Source: Eubacterium plexicaudatum ASF492 | Lineage (GTDB): Bacteria > Bacillota > Clostridia > Lachnospirales > Lachnospiraceae | DNA: 64,000 nt | Assembly (NCBI RefSeq): GCF_000364225.2 | Contig: NZ_AQFT02000001.1 | Span: 5,754,501-5,818,500 of the forward strand | Reading direction: 5' to 3' | Shown: one piece after another, positions 8,287 to 16,960 of the stretch | Layout of the letters: every line of letters begins with the position of its first letter | Position numbering within the stretch: the first letter of the stretch is position 1 | Position numbers and translations under genes: made by a program | The notes under the pieces: generated by a model | Seen by the model: only the letters and a program-made list of their open reading frames with translations | What the model was told of the DNA's origin: nothing | Databases searched by the model: none

Positions 8287-9252
8287 GTGAGAGCATTTGA
8301 GACAATCAACGAATTAAAGCATGTGCTTTTTGCATCCTATAGCAAAAACACTGCTTATCATAAAGTCAAGAACAATTGGAACCCATTTAATCGATATGTC
8401 GGGCAATGTGTAATCACTTCCATGATTATCAATCGGATGTTTGGGGGTGTTATTTTATGCGGTTTTATAGAGAATTTGAATATTAATCATTATTGGAATT
8501 CCATTAACGATACAGAAATCGACTTAACAATCGAACAATTCACAGAAAAGCCACATATTGTTAATATTAAAACTATATCTTTTTGTGAATTATATGATAA
8601 TGAAAATATTCGTAATCGATATGAGCAATTACTCGCGCATGTCACTGACGTAAAAGACCGGCTTGATTTATTGGAAGATGAGATATACCGCTGCAGCCTG
8701 TGTAGCAATGTTGACAAATTTATGAGTAAAACCATCCATTATGGGTCAAATTGCAATCTTTTATTCATTGGAGAAGCCCCAGCAAAAAGCGGCTGGAGGA
8801 TTACCGGAAAGGTTTGGACAGGGTCAGACGGAAAAATAATCCCAAGCGGTAAAGTGTTTGAAAAATTATTGCAGATAATCGGTCTTGAGCTTTTTGATGC
8901 CTCTTTTACAGAAGCCATAAAATGCTATCCATCTAGCGGAAAAGTAACTGCGACTAACAATAAATACTGTGAAAAACACTTGAACAATCTAATCAACATA
9001 TTAAAGCCAAATTTGTTAGTACCAATGGGTACACATGCAGCCAGAAATCTATTGGAAACCACGCAGCCAATATCACAAATAGCTGGCAAAATATATACCA
9101 GCAGCAAATTTGAATACAATATTCGGATTATGCCCATTTATCATCCATCTCCAATATCGCCTATGGGATACAAAAATAACATAGAGATATTTGAAAACCT
9201 CAAACGCATCATAAAAAAAAGCAAGGAGAATTACGATGACATTCAAGAATAA
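8287..9252 (+). CDS. YunG-like domain fused to a four-cysteine uracil-DNA glycosylase-superfamily domain
   Basis: GTG at 8287 follows GAGGAGG, giving 321 residues. Residues 1-90 resemble B. subtilis YunG: GQC (C41), NHYWN (H68) and EIDLT (D79), an order reminiscent of Cys-His-Asp papain-like folds. Residues 135-310 resemble family 4/5 uracil-DNA glycosylases: CSLC (C136, C139) plus C213 and C228, spaced like the four ligands of their iron-sulfur cluster, the GEAPAKSGW loop (162-170) and HPSP (286-289). UDGs remove damaged or modified bases from DNA. The fusion is unusual. The gene overlaps the next by 17 nt, implying translational coupling. Base specificity is unknown. Confidence 0.8.
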   Translation: MRAFETINELKHVLFASYSKNTAYHKVKNNWNPFNRYVGQCVITSMIINRMFGGVILCGFIENLNINHYWNSINDTEIDLTIEQFTEKPHIVNIKTISFCELYDNENIRNRYEQLLAHVTDVKDRLDLLEDEIYRCSLCSNVDKFMSKTIHYGSNCNLLFIGEAPAKSGWRITGKVWTGSDGKIIPSGKVFEKLLQIIGLELFDASFTEAIKCYPSSGKVTATNNKYCEKHLNNLINILKPNLLVPMGTHAARNLLETTQPISQIAGKIYTSSKFEYNIRIMPIYHPSPISPMGYKNNIEIFENLKRIIKKSKENYDDIQE

Positions 9253-10225
9253 CATTCAATTTCATCCAATGACATCTAATATCATAAACGCATATCAGGA
9301 ACATATTCAGAAGACACAAAAAAAATATCATGTCTTAAGTGACAATTTGCACCTTTTATTAGCACTCCATCTATTTAAATATAACTTAGATGAGTTATAT
9401 CTTGATGATTGTCATTATGACGCAAATAAAATAAATGATCATACTGTACAATTAGAAATCGATTTTTTATGCAACAATTTAATCATTCCCAATCGTGAAT
9501 TATACAAATACCTTTATGAGCAAACCGCGCCGCAAAATGAGAAAACCGAAATTATTCACAAAGACAACCAGTTATATGAAATAAACCTAAAAACAGGAAA
9601 GAAATGCGGCAAAGTATTTTTTGATTTGACACAAGACAACAGCGGCATCTTGATTCAAGACAGACTTCACTATATTGGACAGCACCGTGCAGATACAGCC
9701 TATCATTTTGGATTGTTCAGAGAAAACACCAACATGCCTTTCTCTTACTCGGCTTACTCTGTCTTAGATCGCAGTTATTTACTAAACTTACCGTATTTTA
9801 ATGATTTTGCGCCAGACACTATTTTAGTTAACACAAGAAATTTTGGTTTCAGAAATAATCCGCATAACGCAATGTCTGTCCTATTCAAAGAAGCCGTAAA
9901 ATATATTCGGCAGAATACCCCAACGATACAATGTATAGTATCTGCCATAAACCCAAATCTGATGTTCAGTGCCTCTTCCTATTATGCGTCAGGTTTTCAG
10001 CCAATAGCGACATCACCATTAAACTATTCCTACATAGATGGAATTTATGCCACAAGAAGAAAAACAGAAATAAGCCCTAAACCGCATATATATGCAAAGA
10101 CCAAGCCAAAACCCATCGTCTGGTTTGTAAAAACAGTACAGAGAAAAAAATATGATCTTATAAACAAACGAATCCAACAATACGGGATCACAAAAATTAC
10201 TGAAGCTGATTATGCAAATAAATAA
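9236..10225 (+). CDS. Hypothetical protein with a GNAT/Mom-like C-terminal region
   Basis: ATG at 9236 lies inside the upstream gene behind AAGGAG. The 329-residue protein has an uncharacterised helical N-terminal half. From about residue 150 to 265 a pattern (FSYSAYSVLDRSYL, NPHNAMSVLFKEAVKYIRQ, VSAINPNLMFSASSYYASGF) resembles GNAT-fold proteins of the Mom type, which modify adenine in phage DNA. The C-terminus is basic. Coupling to a DNA glycosylase suggests both act on nucleic acid. The fold call is by eye and uncertain. Confidence 0.55.
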   Translation: MTFKNNIQFHPMTSNIINAYQEHIQKTQKKYHVLSDNLHLLLALHLFKYNLDELYLDDCHYDANKINDHTVQLEIDFLCNNLIIPNRELYKYLYEQTAPQNEKTEIIHKDNQLYEINLKTGKKCGKVFFDLTQDNSGILIQDRLHYIGQHRADTAYHFGLFRENTNMPFSYSAYSVLDRSYLLNLPYFNDFAPDTILVNTRNFGFRNNPHNAMSVLFKEAVKYIRQNTPTIQCIVSAINPNLMFSASSYYASGFQPIATSPLNYSYIDGIYATRRKTEISPKPHIYAKTKPKPIVWFVKTVQRKKYDLINKRIQQYGITKITEADYANK

Positions 10226-10252
10226 TCATTTGATAACTTAATTAAGGAAAAA

Positions 10253-10292
10253 CATTCTCTCGAGAATACAAGAACAGCTTCTTGAGAGAATG
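10253..10292. terminator. Hairpin between convergent operons
   Basis: CATTCTCTCGAG and CTTGAGAGAATG form a stem with a loop of about 16 nt, placed between the ends of the convergent genes at 10225 and 10296. There is no long T tract, so it may be a weak bidirectional terminator. Confidence 0.55.
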
Positions 10293-10295
10293 ACA

Positions 10296-10663
10296 TTATC
10301 TTTCAGCTATATAATTGTCCACTCTTTCTTTTAATATATGATATCGTTGACGCACATTCGCTATTTTTAGCAATTGATCTTTCTTTTTTAAAACAATTTT
10401 GTCAAAATAAATTTCTTTTTGAAACTGACTTGCAGTAAGATCAACTTTTTTCCATCAATCATATTCCAATAATGATACAGGCAATCTTTTTTTGAATATC
10501 CTCTGTAAATCTCCCCTCCAAAATAATCATAGACTATCATAGCAGTAATCGCGCATTGCCCTGCGCCTCTATTTGCTTCTGTCCATTTATCTTTATCATC
10601 TTTATAAGCGGTATCTTTACCCCACGATTCGTATAACGCTCGAGTTAATACCTTCAAATTCAT
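10296..10663 (-). CDS. YunG-like protein, frame-broken at a homopolymer
   Basis: ATG at 10663 (MNLKVLTRALYESW) follows AGGAG. It carries the YunG pattern GQC (C37), YHYWN (H64) and, after adding one base in the T6 run at 10446-10451, VDLTASQF (D75) and a helical tail ending at 10296. Uncorrected, it runs into KKLILLQVSFK and ends at 10388. It is the last gene of a three-gene minus-strand operon, 4 bp after the membrane protein gene. The N-terminal domain of the UDG fusion facing it is a clear relative. Confidence 0.72.
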
Positions 10664-10667
10664 ACGT

Positions 10668-11705
10668 TCACTCCTTTGTCTCAATATAATTACTGACAAT
10701 CATTATCATTGCACCTGCCAAAGAAATAATCACCTTATAACCCCATTCAATGTTATTTTCTAAAATGCCTGGCAATCCAACTACAAAAGCACCCAAAGCC
10801 ATAATCAATGCATGAAAAAATTTACTAGATTTATTTTTTACTATTTTTACAGGTATATTAATCTTTGTCTCCAACTGCAAACCTGTTGTATAGATATTAA
10901 TTTCCGATAAACTATTATTCATGCTCTTTTTTGCCTGAAAACTTATTTTGACAGAATCATATCTTGATTCTAATTCATTTCCTATTCCTGATGCCACTGT
11001 AATAAAGTCTGGATTAACATCTACATGTATTTTGCCATTTATGCCCGGGTCATAACTGCTTTGATAATAATCAACTTTTAAATAAGTATATTTGCTTTCT
11101 TCCAAAATTGTAAATTCATTTTGCATCCCACATTTTTTGCTAGCAACGCATAGAGGCGAGCACCGCAAAAAATGAAAATTATCATATCCATGAATCAATG
11201 ATAATGCTTTTACTATTTTCAACCAGTTGCTATCATTCTCTTGCTTATAATCTGGGTTCACATAAGGCAGCAATTCCTTACGAACCGATAATTCTTTATG
11301 CTCCCTAGAAATTTCAAAATAATTCTTAGCCTTTTCGTTAATACCACTAAACTGATGGGAATTATTTTCAAAATCAGTGGAAAATCTGGGATATTTTTTG
11401 ATTCGAAACGTAATCGTATAAAAATCAGCCACCAATTCTGTCTCTATAATCTCTACCCAACGAATAGGGACAATAAACTGCTCATCCTCATTTGCATTGC
11501 TACCACTGCGAAATGCCACTATAGCCATTCTGAAATGACTCCAGTTCTGAAACATCGTCTGCGCATCTGATTGAACATATTTGTCTTCATATCTGAAATG
11601 ATAGATTCCATTTTCCGGTGCCGCAAGCACATTTAATATATCTTTTTTATATTTTATAGTGCTGTCTGAAGAAAACAATGTAAAATACACATTACTGCCA
11701 TCCAT
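10668..11705 (-). CDS. Hypothetical protein with two C-terminal membrane segments
   Basis: The product has 345 residues; TCATTTTCTCC before the ATG supplies GGAG. The N-terminal 290 residues look soluble and strand-rich and were not recognised. Two hydrophobic segments near 298-318 and 322-340 suggest anchoring with the large domain on one side. It sits 15 bp after a Cys-His-Asp YunG-like gene and 4 bp before another, so it is probably the membrane partner of that pair. No catalytic motif was identified. Confidence 0.6.
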   Translation of the reverse strand: MDGSNVYFTLFSSDSTIKYKKDILNVLAAPENGIYHFRYEDKYVQSDAQTMFQNWSHFRMAIVAFRSGSNANEDEQFIVPIRWVEIIETELVADFYTITFRIKKYPRFSTDFENNSHQFSGINEKAKNYFEISREHKELSVRKELLPYVNPDYKQENDSNWLKIVKALSLIHGYDNFHFLRCSPLCVASKKCGMQNEFTILEESKYTYLKVDYYQSSYDPGINGKIHVDVNPDFITVASGIGNELESRYDSVKISFQAKKSMNNSLSEINIYTTGLQLETKINIPVKIVKNKSSKFFHALIMALGAFVVGLPGILENNIEWGYKVIISLAGAMIMIVSNYIETKE

Positions 11706-11720
11706 TTCATTTTCTCCTTA

Positions 11721-12149
11721 CTAATATTTTTTGAGCTTACTTTCCAGATACTCCTGCCTTCTCAACAAGCCGACCGCCTTTATTTCCTGCATTTTGTATT
11801 CTTTTTTCGCGCAATAAGAAATCCCCCATTTCTTTAACTCGTGTTTTGTCATGCATACGACTTTCTTATCATACCCTGACTGATCTGCCGTTATGTCAAT
11901 AATCAAATCCTTATTTTTACACATAAGCAATTTAATCCAACAGTGCTCTATGATAGGTTGCGATGATGGGAAATAAGCGTCCCCTTCACAAAACAACACC
12001 TTATAATTCTTCTCTTCCAATAATTTTGCCAAATAAAATGATGACACGCCGCATTGTCCTTTCGAATTCTTATCCTTATCCGTAAATACTGTGCCATGAT
12101 ACCTTGTTTCATCACACCAGACAGATTCCATCTCATTTCTTAAAGTCAA
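11721..12149 (-). CDS. YunG/papain-like-fold small protein with Cys-His-Asp pattern
   Basis: The 142-residue reading uses a TTG start at 12149, and the open frame continues upstream to about 12215 without an ATG, so the start is uncertain. SKGQCGVSSFYLAKLL (C33), IEHCWIKL (H69) and DLIIDITADQSG (D85) give the ordered Cys-His-Asp arrangement of papain/transglutaminase-like folds. It is a divergent relative of the two other YunG-like domains nearby. First gene of the minus-strand operon. Function unknown; peptide or amide chemistry is only a possibility. Confidence 0.62.
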   Translation of the reverse strand: MTLRNEMESVWCDETRYHGTVFTDKDKNSKGQCGVSSFYLAKLLEEKNYKVLFCEGDAYFPSSQPIIEHCWIKLLMCKNKDLIIDITADQSGYDKKVVCMTKHELKKWGISYCAKKEYKMQEIKAVGLLRRQEYLESKLKKY

Positions 12150-12589
12150 AATTTCTTTTTCTATCTTATTTTTATTAAATGTATTTGCTCCTCTTTTCTT
12201 TTCGCATTCACGTTAAATAAATCCGTTTCTTTTTTTACTAACTCCAACATGACCAACACCCCTCTCACTTAAACAACCATTCATGAATGATCTCTACCGC
12301 CTGCCAGAACTACGTGAATACTTCCGTTTATATATTAAGTATATCATACTCACATATATTGCACAAGATATTAAAAAAACATAAAATCATTTGATGGATA
12401 TTATCTTTAAACAGACATTTTATGAAATCATTATCTATTAGACGAGGCAATGCAAATCCTCCAAATCCTCTTATCATTCTTTCTTACTTATTATATGAAC
12501 CTTTTTCTTACTGTTTCCAGTGCTTCTCTTATATAATCATGAATCACCAAAAATACAGTATAGAAATAAAACTATTTTCGAAGTTCTTC
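12150..12589. other. AT-rich intergenic stretch without a supported gene
   Basis: It probably holds the promoter of the minus-strand YunG operon (AT-rich TATACTTAATATATAAA region near 12330-12350). An open plus-strand frame beginning at 12422 has no ribosome site and lies mostly antisense to the helicase remnant. Nothing else was seen. Confidence 0.4.
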
Positions 12590-12847
12590 CTATACTGTAA
12601 TATCATGATTTTTCTTATTGCCAGACAACAGGATACCCTTATTTTGCTGATTTTTTATGTACCGCTCAGTACGTTCCTCCTCAGCGGGGCGCCAGGGTAT
12701 GTCCAGATGATAGAGGGCGATAAGCCGGTCCTGCACATTGGTACCAGCACCCATTTTCTGCGTAGAACCTAAAAGAAAACGGACCTGCCCGCTCCTGACT
12801 TTTGCGAACAGCTCCGCTTTTTTTGTTTCTGTATTGGCAGAATGTAT
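12590..12847 (-). pseudogene. Fragment of an ICE-type SNF2/DEAD-like helicase
   Basis: The minus frame reads a helicase C-domain segment (VRFLLGSTQKMGAGTNVQDR, then LHHLDIPWRPA-like LYHLDIPWRPAEEERTERY) typical of the giant methylase/helicase proteins of conjugative elements. About 80 codons remain. The upstream side is cut by the IS66 end at 12848, and the downstream side runs into unrelated sequence (NKKNHDITV). The apparent start MFIAY is IS66-end sequence. Confidence 0.75.
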
Positions 12848-13728
12848 GTAAGCGATGAACAACCTACCGTTCCCCTGATGATATGTTTAGGTGTAAAATA
12901 GTTTATAGCGTCATCTGAGGCTTGTTTTCAGGTGTTATCGTTTCAACATCAATCAGCCCTGTACAGTGTTCTTTGATAAAACTGCTCCATGGAAGAAGTA
13001 TTTCAACCGCAGCAGGATCATCTTTATGATCGGGCATATACAGCAGCAGGATATAAAGATACTGGAATACATTTAACTTATTGGCCTTTGCAGTTTCTAT
13101 CATGCTGTAAACAAGCGCACCTGCTTTAGCACCCGCAACGGATGTATGGAACAGGGAATTTTTCCTTCCGATGGCATAAGATTTTGCACGCCGCTCCGCT
13201 GCATTGTTTGACAATTCGCATCTGCCGTCCAGCATATAGCTCTGCAGTGTCTCTCTGTGGTTTACTGAATAATTGGCGGCAGCAAGCTGGAAAAAGCCGT
13301 CAATTATTCAGTAAACCACAGAGAGACACTGCAGAGCTATATGCTGGACGGCAGATGCGAACTTTCTAATAATAAAGCCGAACGCTGCGCGAAATCCTAT
13401 GCGATAGGCAGGAAGAACTCTCTGTTCCACGCATCTGTCGCCGGGGCAGAAGCAACCGCGCTTATTTACAGTATAATAGAGACCGCAAAAGCGAATAAGC
13501 TGAATGTATTCCAATACCTTTATGTCCTGCTGCTGTACATGCCTGAGCATAAAGAGGATCCTGATGCAGTTAAAACGCTTCTTCCGTGGAGTGATTTTAT
13601 CAAAGAACGCTGCACAGGACTGATCGATGTTGAAACGATAACACCTGAAAACAAACCTCAATTGCCAATATAGACTATTTTACACCTAAACGGAACATAT
13701 GTGGAACGGTAGGTTATTCATCGATTAC
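12848..13728. repeat. 881-bp head-to-head palindrome of two IS66 tnpC 3' ends
   Basis: The left arm (minus, coding 12903-13285) and right arm (plus, coding about 13290-13673) each encode the last 110 residues of an IS66 TnpC (MLDGRCELSNN to ITPENKPQ). They end in IS66 terminal repeats: GTAAGCGATGAACAACCT at 12848 and its counterpart ending at 13728. Near the centre the arms are perfectly complementary for about 58 bp around a short spacer; outward they diverge like different IS variants. The left arm is nearly identical to the full IS66 at 37275-40228. No target duplication is visible. Confidence 0.88.
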
Positions 13729-14170
13729 AAACCGCCATACCCGTGGCAGGAATATCAGGAGCATTTTCTTTTAAATCTATGTTTTCCTCCAAATATGATT
13801 TTAGCACACTGATATTGCTCTCAATGTGATCCAGACATTCCCTCTGCTGTTCTTTTTCCATACTTTCTAAATTAACGATAACCGCATTAAAATCTAAAAA
13901 TATGTTAATCGGCTTGCAGGATATTTCGAGCATCAGCTTCTCAAATTCCTCATTTCCTTCATCCGTCAAAGAATATACCGCTTTTTCAGGCATTTTTCCC
14001 TCTTTTTCTGTGCGGCTTGTGATAAGCCCCTTTTCTTCCAACCGGATCACCTTTTTATAGATGGATGGCATGCTGATTTTTACCCATTTTGAGATGTTGC
14101 GGTATTCCACCAGTTTCTGAATATCGTATGCACTCATTGATTCCCGCTTCAACATTCCCAATACAAGTAT
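13718..14170 (-). pseudogene. PadR-family regulator, truncated at both ends
   Basis: The frame reads PadR winged-helix sequence (MLKRESMSAYDIQKLVEYRN, PSIYKKVIRLEEKGLI, KMPEKAVYSLTDEGNEEFEK) and part of the helical C-terminus. It stops inside the IS66 end at 13718. Upstream of about 14170 the frame overlaps antisense to convincing MATE transporter codons, so the true start was lost at that junction and the open frame to 14227 is not native. Confidence 0.8.
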
Positions 14171-14723
14171 GGGTGTTATCACCCGACTTATTTCAATGGG
14201 CAGCCTGTCCGTATTCGGGTTCATCAAAGGCTTTCAGCCCATAGCCGGGTACAGCTACGGGGCGAAAAAGTTCGACCGTCTGCATGAAGCAGTCAAGACT
14301 TCTATCCTATGGTCTACGGCTTTTTGTGTGATTTTCGGTGTGATACTGACTCTGTTCCCTACGGTCATCGTTTCGAGATTTACAAAAGGCGATGCCGAGA
14401 TGATCCGCATTGGGGCAGCGTCTTTAAGGGCAAACGGCATTTCCATCATGCTCTTTGGATTTTATACGGTGTATTCTTCTTTGTTCCTTGCTTTGGGAAA
14501 AGGCAGAGAAGGATTTATCCTCGGAGCTTGCAGGCAGGGAATTTGCTTTATCCCCGTTATCCTGCTTCTTCCGATTGTCCGGGGGTTAAATGGAATTATG
14601 TATGCCCAGCCGATTGCCGATGTGCTTTCCGCAGTCATAACGGTATTCATGGCGATACCGCTCCATAAAAAACTGAATGAAATGCAGAAACAAACTGCCG
14701 CAATAAGTAAGAACAACAACTAA
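14169..14723 (+). pseudogene. MATE-family efflux transporter, C-terminal 185 residues
   Basis: The frame begins abruptly in MATE sequence (GVITRLISMGSLSVFGFIKG, then QPIAGYSYGAKKFDRL) and continues through about five hydrophobic helices to a normal hydrophilic tail (KKLNEMQKQTAA). MATE pumps are about 450 residues with 12 helices, so the N-terminal 60% is gone. It abuts a padR fragment at about 14170 in the opposite orientation. No start or promoter is visible. Confidence 0.85.
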
Positions 14724-14746
14724 ATATTTGTTTTTTCTATACTAAC

Positions 14747-14789
14747 AGAGCCAATGAATTGTGAAATATCTCACAAATTCATTGGCTCT
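14747..14789. terminator. Long hairpin after the MATE fragment
   Basis: AGAGCCAATGAATT and AATTCATTGGCTCT bracket TGTGA/TCACA, giving a stem of about 18 bp with a bulge. There is no T tract. Related sequence (AGAGCCAATGAA, GTGAGAAATCAC) recurs near 18934, before the integrase remnant, so it may instead be a mobile repeat end. Confidence 0.45.
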
Positions 14790-14814
14790 GCGTCTTTGTG
14801 TCTGGCTCTTTCAT

Positions 14815-15127
14815 GGTTGTTACCATGCCGCCTACGGCGGCACAAATGATAATGAAAGCTGTCAACTTTCCGTTTTCAGTTTATATAAGCCATAAATTGT
14901 AGTATCCTTGTTTCAGGAACATCGGTACACTACAGAGCACGTTATAACGTCTGGAGATCCAGAGCCCGAAAGGTTATCAGTCGCCGCTATCCTTCCTGCA
15001 TAAATGATTGGTGATTTTAAAACCCGTATACTTATGAATATGCCCGCTCCAACAGGGCTCCCGCAGGGATAGCAGTCAATGCCGGTATTCCCGTTTCAGC
15101 CCTGCCATTTTGGAAAGGAGACAGAAC
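14815..15127 (+). ncRNA. Candidate bridge RNA leader of IS110 copy B
   Basis: About 310 nt between the left end and the transposase start is noncoding and identical in layout to copy C. It can form several hairpins: GCCGCC-TAC-GGCGGC (14829-14843), a TGTAGT/ACTACA stem enclosing CCT/AGG with internal loops near 14898-14935, and TCTGGAGATCCAGA. IS110 bridge RNAs lie in exactly this position and have stem-loops with internal guide loops. RNA limits and guide pairing were not computed. Confidence 0.55.
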
Positions 15128-16677
15128 ATGGCAGTTAAGAACAATAGAAACCAGGTGAAACATCTCAAATCCGGAGGTTCCTACTCCTCCGAAGAACTGC
15201 GGTTCCTGAGATTAGACGACGGCACCACGGTTGTCCATTCAGCGGATGGGGATATCAGGCGCCCCGTCTGTGCAGCTATTGACGTGCACAAAGAAATCCT
15301 GATGGCAGCCGTCTGTAAAACCGACACGGAGACGCTCAAGGCAACCTTTTACGTCAGGAAGTTTACAACAATGAACAGCGATATCCGCAGCATGGCCCTC
15401 TGGCTGAAAGAGTACGGTGTGCAGGATGTCTGCATGGAGTCGACCGGGAAATACTGGATCCCTGTATTCAACATCCCAGAGCAGAACAGCATAAAACCCA
15501 TTCTGACTCATCCCAAATATGTGAAACAGGCAAAGGGACAGAAAACGGATTTCCGGGACGCCGTCCATATGGCCAGCATGTTCCGTATGGATCTGGTCGT
15601 TTCCTCATACATCCCGCCTGCCGACATCCGTGACCTCCGGGAACTGTGCCGTTACCGGCTTAAGCTTACCTATATGCGGACTTCTGAGAAGAACCGTTTC
15701 CAGAACTCCATGACAATCTCAAAGGTGCGGCTGGACAGTGTGTTCTCAGACCCGTTTGGAAAATCGGCATCCGCCATCATGGAGTACCTCATCTCCACGG
15801 AGCCAGACGAAGTCAGCGACGATGAAATCCTGCGCCTGATATACAGACGGGGCAATATGAAGGCATCAGATGAAGACATCCTGGACAGCATCCACGGCTA
15901 TGAATTCATTGGTGTACAGCGGGACAAGCTTCAGATCATCAGCCTGCACCTTTCCCAGATTGAAGAATGCATCGGCCTGATCGACAGGAAGCTGGAATAC
16001 TACCGCCAGAAATATACCGGCATCATCCGGCATCTCACTACGATGGTCGGGATCACGCCGGCATCCGCCTTATACATCCTTGGCGAGATCGGCACGGACA
16101 TGTCCGTCTGGCGGGATGACGCCTCCCTTGCATGCCGGGCAGGCCTTTCACCCGCAAACAACGCAAGCGCAGGGAAGAAGAAATCTACCAGGATAGGAAA
16201 CGGCGGCCATTACCTCAAGCCGCTGCTCGTCCAGTGTGCGCTTGCCGCCGTGAAGAACACGAAGAAAGATCCGTACTTCCGCCGTAAATACGAAACGCTG
16301 AAAAAGCGCCGGGGGCACAAAAAGGCCATCATTGCCATAGCGAGGAAGATGCTCGTGGCAATTTACCACATGATCCGGGATGATGCGGACTTCCTCCCTG
16401 TTGACCATAGGGAAATCATACAGAATACTAAAACCACAAAAGGGCTGAACTTAAAAATGTCATCGCTTTCTTAAAAGACCAGGGAGCCGATGATGACACG
16501 ATCCGTCTGGTAGAAGTGCAATGCTCCGGCAAAGTGCCGGAAACCGCGGATGCCTGTGGTAAAGCATCTGCTGACAAAGAGGCAAAAGAAAAGCAATCCG
16601 CTTCAGAATGCGCAGATGCATTTCAACCAATACAGGAATCTGTAAACGGGAGTCCGGTACTTATCTCCGGCTCCTAA
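15128..16677 (+). CDS. IS110-family DEDD transposase, frameshifted near the C-terminus
   Basis: ATG at 15128 follows AAAGGAG. The catalytic order is AAIDVHKEILMAAV, VCMESTGKYW and KTDFRDAVHMASM for the DEDD/RuvC domain, and MVGITPASALYILGEIG plus AGLSPANNASAGKKK with the conserved serine for Transposase_20. Relative to copy C one A is missing from an A6 run (16453-16457), so the frame stops at 16474 instead of 16677 and loses 68 residues. The lost tail is acidic and low-complexity in copy C, so activity may persist if the deletion is real. Confidence 0.92.
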
Positions 16678-16960
16678 CAGGGTCGTACCCTAAATCATCA
16701 TCAAAAAGATCCTGCGATGGCAGCTGCTACAGCCTAAAACGAATTGCTGTAGCTTATTTTACCATACCGTATCCCGTTTGAAAAGAGCCCCTTTGATGGG
16801 GAGGGGGATTTTATGCCCTTTTGACATCTTCTTAAGCCACAAAGCTTTCATACTTATGGAACTGTATCAAGATGTTTTAAAATATCAAAACCAGAAATCT
16901 ATTCGGAACAGGCAAAAGAATCTTATGCTAAATGCGAGGGGGATCTTATATTTATGATAT

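Larger units (their letters stand above)
14815..16855 (+). mobile_element. IS110-family element, copy B
   Basis: Comparison with copy C (49646-51687) shows shared sequence from GGTTGTTACC to CATACTT, 2041 against 2042 bp. The single length difference is one A in the transposase gene. There are no terminal inverted repeats or target duplication, as expected for IS110. Left flanks of the two copies share a CTYTCAW pattern just before the element, a likely target preference. The 3' noncoding tail of about 180 bp after the stop has no gene. Confidence 0.92.

Noticed and set aside
12422..12772. Plus-strand open frame opposite the helicase remnant
   Set aside because: No ribosome site, odd composition, and the opposite strand has recognisable helicase sequence.
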